Assembly: GCA_016748015.1 (NCBI GenBank)
Contig: JAAOMT010000436.1
Span: 1,362,847-1,426,846 of the forward strand
Direction of reading: 5' to 3'
Length of the DNA: 64,000 nt
From: Geosiphon pyriformis
Lineage: Eukaryota; Glomeromycota; Glomeromycetes; Archaeosporales; Geosiphonaceae
Shown piece by piece: positions 57,748 through 64,000 of this stretch. Every line of letters begins with the position of its first letter. Position 1 is the stretch's first letter. The position numbers were made by a program, and so were the translations under genes. Under the pieces are notes generated by a model. The model did not search any database. It was not told the origin of the DNA and saw only the letters and a program-made list of their open reading frames with translations.

Positions 57748-60430
57748 TTTTTGTATAGACAATTTTTATTAGCCATTGAAAAATAGCTGGTGTATTGGTT
57801 AAGTCAAAAGACATAACATTAAATTTGAAGTTTTTTTTGTTTTGTAGTAAATGTTGTTTTTTTTTTGTTATTTGAATTTATGACTATTTATTAATAATTA
57901 CTATCTAAGTTCAATATTAAAAATTAGTTTTTTCTGTTAAAAGCATCAAATAATTTTTAAATATATGAAATTAGATAGCTGTTATCTTGAATAATATTGT
58001 TAAGCTTTTTATAGTTTACACAAAAATGAATTTTTCTATTTTTTTTCTAATAAGTATTACTAATAATAATTATAAGCTTATAAATAATTAGATTAAACTA
58101 TTGTTTAACATTTAGTTGATCTTCTGATAAATAATTTTATGGATAACAAATGGTATTTTGTATGTTTTCTGATTAATTAACATTGTATTTTCAGTTTTTA
58201 TTTAATTCTAAATAATATCAGTTTATTCAAATTTATTCTTATTTACAAAGATATTTGCAAAGTTGTTAAACAACAATTTAATCTGCATATATTAAAGTAA
58301 ATTCAAATTTTCCAAGTTTATTTGTTCTAATTGTTTTAATTATAGTAAATAATATTTTTGTTTTTTATAAATGATTTATAATATAATATTTACATATCCA
58401 AAAAGTTATAAGAAGTTTAAAACAATAATTGGTAGTTAATTTTTTACTTTAGTATTTAAGTATCTAATAATCATTCTAATTAATAATTTTATTAAATTTT
58501 TTGTTGTATTATAAATTGAAATTTTAATGTGTTTATAGTTCTTAATTGGTAAATATAGATTAGTAATACCAATTTTTTTTAATTTATAAATAATTAGTTT
58601 TATTTCAAAAATCTGGTATTGATTTTTACTATTTTTACTATATATTGATTATATAATACAACAAAAATTAATTAATTAATGAAAATAATTTTTTTTTAAT
58701 TAATTGTTTCTTTTTTTATTATATTTACTAATATGTTATTTTTTTTAGTTAATCTAAATATATTGATTTTTTTTGCTGTTATTTTTAACTTTTTTTTTGT
58801 TTATATTAATATTAACAAAGCTATTTTAATTAGAAATAAAAATATTGTCTGTGTTATTTTTTTAATTTATTTTGTAGTATTGTACTAATATTCTCATATA
58901 TTTTGCATTAATTATTTTTTTTTGGATACTGATTTCTTTTTTTGTTAAATTAAAACTAAATATTAATTAAACTATTATTGTTGCTAAAATTTTTAATGGT
59001 ATTTTTAAATTTATCTAAGTGTATAAATTAGGTTTTAATATGATAATATTTTTTTTAAATATTTAAAATTAAATTCTATATCTATATTATATACATATTT
59101 TGACATAATAATTTTATTATTATTATTAAACTACTTAAGTTTTTGTTTCATTAAAAAATTTAAAAGCACAATATATAAGTCGAAATTATTACTGCTATTA
59201 TTATTATAAACAATATTAGAAATATTGTTATTATTATTATTAGAATTAAATTGGAATTGATTTTTAATTTTAATTTCTATATATATCTACTAATTGGTTT
59301 TTTTAGAAGGATTAAATAGATTATATAAGATAGTAAATTGTAAACAGTATCACAATTATTAAAATATTTAAAATAACATAAAATTAAATAATAGTTGTAT
59401 AGTTTAATATTAAAGTTAATTAATCTTTGCTCCTGTTTTTTTTATAAGAATAAGTTTTTAATAACATTTTTAAAATACTTCTGAGTTATTAGTAAAAAGA
59501 TTATTTATTTCTTTGGCTGCTATAAAAGTATTCTTAATAACATGTATTTTCTTAATAATTGTATTTTTTTATTTTACTATAGTTATTTTCCAGATTTCAT
59601 TTTTATTATAGAGATATAAGTCTAGTTAATTAATTGTTTAATTATAAATAGTGGTAAATAAAGTTTTTTTGTATGTTTAATTATTAATTAATATAATATA
59701 CTAACAAAATTTATTGTATGTTTTTTTTATTAGAAATGTTATTCTATAGTCTTTTATTGAACAAGATTTTTTTATAAACAAAACAATAGTATATTATCTT
59801 ATTTGTCTTATTATTTTAGATGTTTAAATTATTTTAATATATATAAATAACATTAATATTTTGTAATAATTGATTATATTTTGTTATTTCTTATACAAAT
59901 ACCTATTAATAATAATTTTTTATTATAATTAACACAAATTAACTTGGATAATTAATAAAGTTAATTTTATTAATTTAGTAAAACATATATAAAAACCAAG
60001 ACTTATGGTTTTTTTTCAGCTTTTTTTTTGTTTTTTTCTTTTATATTAATATTAGTAATAATTTATTATAATTTTTTTCTATTCAAAAAACTTAGTAAAC
60101 TTCTTAAGTAAATTTTTTTTAATTGATTAATAATTGTTTATTAGTAGTAATTTTAAAGTGTTTACAAATAACAAATACTTAATTATACTAACACTAAACA
60201 TTAGTTAAAGCTTTTGAATATTTTAATTAAATATAGTATTAGTTTTAAATAGCCAATTATTACTAATAAGTACTTAATATTATATAACTTTTATGACAAA
60301 AACTTTAATAAATATGATGATACTATTAACATTAAAAAAAAGTTATTAATTTTGCCAATTGAAATTTTTGTTGCTTTATTAACAATAATAATATATGTAT
60401 TAATAGTTTTATTAATTTAATAATTTAATT
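57748..60430 (-). mobile_element. Decayed Ty3/gypsy element, protease-dUTPase-RT 5' half
   Basis: Minus-strand translation ignoring stops, in coding order from the right: an aspartyl-protease remnant (60,400-60,140; ATKISIGKINNFF, then a NNWLFKT-like block); a dUTPase-like domain (about 59,130-58,800; IDIEFNFKYLKK for the TDAGFDLRYPG-type motif, and a downstream GGIIDAGY-type motif seen as KKIINAKY); a spacer with LPIKNYKHIKISIYN; the RT entry LFNNFANIFVNK with DIIQNQIKT (about 58,280-58,200); and FNVMSFDLTNTPAIFQ (about 57,850-57,790), the 'FxVMPFGLTNAPATFQ' block. It continues across LINE C at 50,935. The right end, including gag, is missing and abuts an LTR fragment. Confidence 0.72.
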
Positions 60431-60440
60431 AATCTATAAG

Positions 60441-60971
60441 TTTATTTTACATTTTGTTTTAGTATTTTTTATCAAATAATCTTTAATGTTGTAATTTTAA
60501 TATTTTTCTTAATTAATTTTAGTAAATACAACAAACAAAATAAAAAAGATAAACAAAAATTAAGAAATTAGTATTTTATTAATAACTATAATTAAGAACT
60601 ATTATTTTAATATAACAAAGAATAGTAAATAATTTAATTAATAAATAATAATAACATAAATTAAATAGTAATTGATAATTTTATTAATAGATAGATAATT
60701 TTATTTTAAATAATAGCAAATTAACTTTTAAAGTAAATAAAAAGAAAAAAAACTAAATCTTAGATTTTTGTCTTTTTTTTCTTTTATTTTTATTGTTATA
60801 TATACATAAATTTTATTATACAAAAAATCTTTGAATTTTTTTTATAAAAATTTCTGGAATTCTGAAATTTTGTAATTTTTATTAAGAGTATTAATTTTTT
60901 TTTATTAAATCTATTTCTAATTAGTTATTTATTTACTTATTATTTTTTCTATTATTATATAAATAATAACA
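60441..60971 (+). repeat. Truncated decayed LTR on the far side of the Ty3/gypsy element
   Basis: Aligns with the last two-thirds of the LTR at 47,338-48,128 (TTTTAGTAAATACAACAAACAAAATAAA; ACATAAATTAAATAGTAATTGATAATTTTATT; TTGTTATATATACATAAATTTT) and ends ATAACA. The first 240 bp are missing at the junction with the protease remnant. Together the two LTRs bracket one element. Confidence 0.7.
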
Positions 60972-61537
60972 TAAACTAATAAGAAATATTATTAATACTA
61001 TACTTTAAGAATAGTTTTTAATATCTTTTACTTTTTTGTTTAATTTTTTATAATTATATTTATTTTAAACTTGACCAATTTAGGTTTTAATATCAGATTT
61101 TTACTAACAATCAAATAATCCAAAACTATTTTGTAAAAAAAATGCTTTAAAATACTTCTAATAGTATAATTCTTATTTATTTTAAAATTTTCTATTCTTT
61201 TATTAATAATTAATTTGATTTATATTTTTTTAGCTTACTAAAACTTTATTATCTTTAAAACTTGATAAAACTTTTTTGTCTTAAATAAAACAGACTAAAT
61301 AATATTAAAACCAATGTTTAAATTAGCAAAATTTACAATATTAAAAGTATTATTAGCATTAAAAAAAAACCAAAGCTTTAAGAAAAAATTAAAATTATTA
61401 CTTAATATCAAATAAAAAATCTTAATTATTTTAGAGATCAAAATTTTCAACTTGTAAAAATAGAATAAAAACTTAGTAAAACACTGTTATAATTTTTAAA
61501 TTAAGTTTTAGAAAATATTTTATTTGTTAAAAAGCAG
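60972..61537 (-). mobile_element. Old LINE continued (linker region of ORF2)
   Basis: Picks up where the LINE at 44,035-47,337 stops: TAAACTTGACCAATTTAGGTTTTAATATCAG aligns with LINE B's TAACCAGCTCAGGTTCCAAAACCAACTC, and 'CTTCTAATAGTATAATTCTTATTTA' with 'CTTCTGATAGTATGACTCTTATTCA'. It runs to AAATATTTTATTTGTTAAAAAGCAG, where a solo LTR interrupts it. The two parts are best explained as one copy split by the Ty3/gypsy insertion. Confidence 0.75.
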
Positions 61538-61815
61538 TGTTACAGATGATTCTTTGGAGTGTTGAGTAAATAACCAACCTGTAACTTGGTGTTCAAGGCA
61601 ATTGGTGACAATGATAATCTGAAGATATTTTATCTGAAGGTTTTTCCAATTGAGTTCTTTGTATAATAGACAGAGATTCAATGGTAACAGTTTATCAGTA
61701 GTTTTCTGGCACCATAGTTTTGCCAATTGCTTGCTCAGCTTGATGGTTGATAATTCTCCTAGTATGATATCTTCCATAAGTATATATCAATGTGGTTTCC
61801 TAACGTCAGTTCTTT

Positions 61816-61928
61816 CATAAGTCCTCCAAGAGTAAGTGTTGTTTAAGCAAGTTTATTTCTCCATAAGTCCTCCAAGAGTAAGTATTTTTCAGTAAGCTTT
61901 ATTCCTCCATAAGTCCTCTAAGAGTAAA
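61816..61928. repeat. Three tandem-spaced 22-bp repeats, 46-bp period
   Basis: CATAAGTCCTCCAAGAGTAAG starts at 61,816 and 61,862, and a copy with one change (CTCTAAG) at 61,908. The spacing is exactly 46 bp. The repeats lie inside the solo LTR; the decayed LTRs lack recognisable copies. Confidence 0.9.
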
Positions 61929-62220
61929 TTCTTTAATCAAGTTAGTAGACAACAAAGAAAATAAAGAAAGATAAAAGAGAAAATAAAAAATAAGCCAAGG
62001 CGATTTGCAAGTTAATATTCCATCAATAGCCATAATCAAGAGCTATTGTTCCAGTATGGTTAAGTATCAGTTACCATCAACATGAAGTGTTGATAGTGGA
62101 GAATAAATTTGATATAGTGAATAATTATTTATTTGAGGATTGTAGTAACTAAGCTAAGAATTCTTGGTGTTGATTCTTTTTTTTCTGCTTTTAACACTAC
62201 TGCTATATATACATATTTGA

Positions 62221-62388
62221 GATTCCTCAATTCCTCAATTCCTTGCAACAGGAATTTTGGAATTTTTGAAATTCTGTAATTCCTAATAAGAGAAATCCTG
62301 GAATTTTGGAATCTTGTGATTCTTTGTCAGGGAATCCTGAAATTCTTGGAATCCTGCAATTCCTCTGAGAAGAATCCTAGAATTCCAC
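62221..62388. repeat. Array of ATTCC/GGAAT pentamers in the solo LTR
   Basis: More than a dozen ATTCC or GGAAT motifs in both directions occur within about 170 bp just after the TATA-like motif, for example ATTCCTCAATTCCTCAATTCC and GGAATTTTGGAATTTTTGAA. Alternating nTTCn/nGAAn units resemble heat-shock-element arrays; function is not known. Confidence 0.7.
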
Positions 62389-62464
62389 ATTTACTATGTC
62401 TACATCTGATTGGCTAATATCTACTGACTAATAATACTATATTTCCTATATTTTATAAGTAACA

Positions 62465-63240
62465 GCAGGCTATTTTTCGAATAATGTCTTATATTATGTT
62501 TATATTTGAAAACTTTTTTATAATAACAAAATTATTAGCAAATATAACAGTAATAATAAGTATATACATCTTAAATTGGCCTTATTTTAACTTATTAGCA
62601 TTTTTAAAATTAAATTTTCAATAATTTTTATTAGCTTAAGTGTAAAAAAAATTTAAATTTGTATTTAAAAGATTATTTAAACCAATAAAAACATAAATAA
62701 CACAATAATTAATATTAAAAAATTTATATACTTTTAAAAATTTTTTATTAGCTATTACATTAATAGAATTCAACAATACAAAAACAAAATCAATTGTCTT
62801 TTTAACATTTTTAAAGTTTTTTAAATAGAAATTTTAGCAAATAAACTACTAATTAAAAAATTAATTAAACTAAAATTCAAATATTTCTTAAAATTAGTAT
62901 TGTATTTAACACTATTTTTATTAAAATAATTTTTTAAAACAATAAAAGTACTATTATTAAATGCTTTAATTATAAAAAAATTAACAATAAGTGCCTAATT
63001 TAAATATTTTTTTAAAAATATACTTATATATAAATTTATTACAAAAACTAACTATTTGTTTTTAAACAATAAATAAATTATAAGAAATTTACTAAGAATC
63101 TTTAAGATTTTTAAAATATAATTAGCCAATTATTTATTTATAATTAATATAATATTAGTATACAAATATTTCAAATTTAAATCAAAAATAAACACTTATA
63201 TATTAATAAACTTATTTATAATCTAAGACTTAATATTAAA
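62465..63240 (-). mobile_element. Old LINE continued (endonuclease region)
   Basis: Resumes with TTTTTCGAATAATGTCTTATATTATGTTTATATTTGAAAAC, aligning with LINE B's TTTTGCGAATAATGTCCTATATTGCATCCAAATCTGAAAAT. The endonuclease region can be followed to about 63,240 (for example AATAAAAGTACTATTATTAAATGCTTTAATTAT against the LINE A 'AACAAAGGAGGATTCATTAACAGCCTTTGTGAT' block). Heavily decayed. Confidence 0.7.
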
Positions 63241-64000
63241 ATATTATTTAAACAAAAAAACTTAAACTTGTCTAAAATAGTTTTTATTAAACTTTTTAAG
63301 ATTATTATATTGGCTTTTAAGTTATCAATTTTGATAGTTAGAATCTTTAATTTGCTAAAAAAAATTCCAAAACACATTAATAATATTGAACAATATACAA
63401 AAATTTGGCAATAGCTTAATAATAATCATATTAAGTTCTGATTTAATAATTAACATAAATGTCTTTTTGACATATATTAATAATATTAGAAAACAAAAAA
63501 TGTTTAGTTTGTAAGAAATTTTAACAATATAATCTGACAAAAATTTTAGAAAATGTTTCAAAATATTTTGATAAAAGACCAAAATCAAAGTTACAGAACT
63601 ATTAGTAAAAGTATTAAGTAAAAATTTTATTAAAAAAACACTAATAAACAATATAAACAGAAAACTTTTCAAAATACTACTTACCACAAAAACCTAAATT
63701 ATACAACTAAAAAAGACCAGATAAAGTCTGTTTTTTTGCATAAATACATATAAGATGTTTTCTATTAGATTTAAAAAAAATTTTTAAATACTAATTAGAT
63801 AATTTTAAATTTGGTTTACAAATACTAAAAATATAATTGTATTTTTTATATTTAATATACTTTAAAGTTAATAATTCAATTCAAACCAGATTAATATCTT
63901 TAAAAATTAGAATTAAATAAATAATAGTATTTTTAATAACAATAAAATTAAAACACATAATAGTATAATATGCTTATGTATATAAAACAAAGTTGTATAA
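63241..64000. other. A+T-rich right end
   Basis: No recognisable gene. A 110-codon open frame at 63,355-63,687 (minus) consists almost only of Phe, Leu, Ile, Asn, Lys, Ser and Val and is judged noise. It may be the 5' part of the old LINE, but no alignment could be made by eye. Confidence 0.45.

Larger units (their letters stand above)
61538..62464 (+). repeat. Well-preserved solo LTR with 4-bp target duplication
   Basis: 927 bp beginning TGTTAC and ending GTAACA, perfect inverted hexamers with TG...CA termini. It is flanked on both sides by GCAG (61,534-61,537 and 62,465-62,468). LINE sequence resumes on the right exactly after the duplication. A TATA-type motif CTATATATACATA lies at 62,203-62,215. 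It is the least mutated of the five LTR copies, with far more G+C than its surroundings. No internal region adjoins it, so it arose by LTR-LTR recombination. The true strand may be minus, as argued for the related element at 48-60 kb. Confidence 0.88.

Noticed and set aside
61816-61928. Regular repeats at 46-bp spacing considered as a CRISPR array
   Set aside because: Only three units, inside a eukaryotic LTR with TG...CA ends; spacers are low-complexity and no cas genes exist.
63355-63687. 110-codon minus-strand frame near the window end
   Set aside because: Low-complexity translation; attempts to align it with LINE endonuclease or linker sequence were not convincing.

Overview
The window reads as nuclear DNA of an early-diverging fungus, most likely an arbuscular mycorrhizal fungus (Glomeromycotina). 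The reasons are compact genes with 70-120 nt GT-AG introns, fungal-type proteins (BCP1, LYC1, a Gcn4-type bZIP protein, BEM46), very A+T-rich intergenic DNA and several large retroelement families. The lineage call is inference from protein style; no ribosomal or mitochondrial marker is present.

There are two gene islands. Island 1 (about 1.1-10.9 kb) holds a type II membrane glycosyltransferase (+), a LYC1-like GNAT acetyltransferase (-), BCP1/BCCIP (+, six exons) and nuclear DNA topoisomerase I (-, thirteen exons, catalytic residues all present, one GC-AG intron). Island 2 (about 27.4-31.6 kb) holds the last exon of an unrecognised spliced gene (-), a bZIP factor with three short upstream ORFs (-) and a BEM46-like serine hydrolase (+). 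These are ordinary housekeeping or regulatory genes with no sign of a shared pathway.

The rest is transposon DNA in two states. Three nearly full-length, two-ORF LINEs (A 19.6-26.4 kb, minus; B 32.1-38.9 kb, minus; C 50.9-57.7 kb, plus) keep normal base composition and an almost unbroken frame, but carry many nonsense codons that are nearly all explained by C-to-T or G-to-A changes. The surrounding 'empty' DNA is largely the same kind of element mutated much further towards A+T: LINE copies, a Ty3/gypsy-type element with protease, dUTPase, reverse transcriptase and RNase H regions still alignable by eye, and at least five LTR copies.

The right half is a nested stack: an old minus-strand LINE (44.0-47.3, 61.0-61.5 and 62.5-63.2 kb) was split by the Ty3/gypsy element (47.3-61.0 kb). 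That element was later split by LINE C, and a little-mutated solo LTR (61,538-62,464, 4-bp target duplication) sits in the old LINE. Together this suggests a directional, RIP-like or methylcytosine-deamination process acting on repeats while leaving gene islands intact. Coordinates of decayed elements are approximate; exon boundaries were derived by hand.
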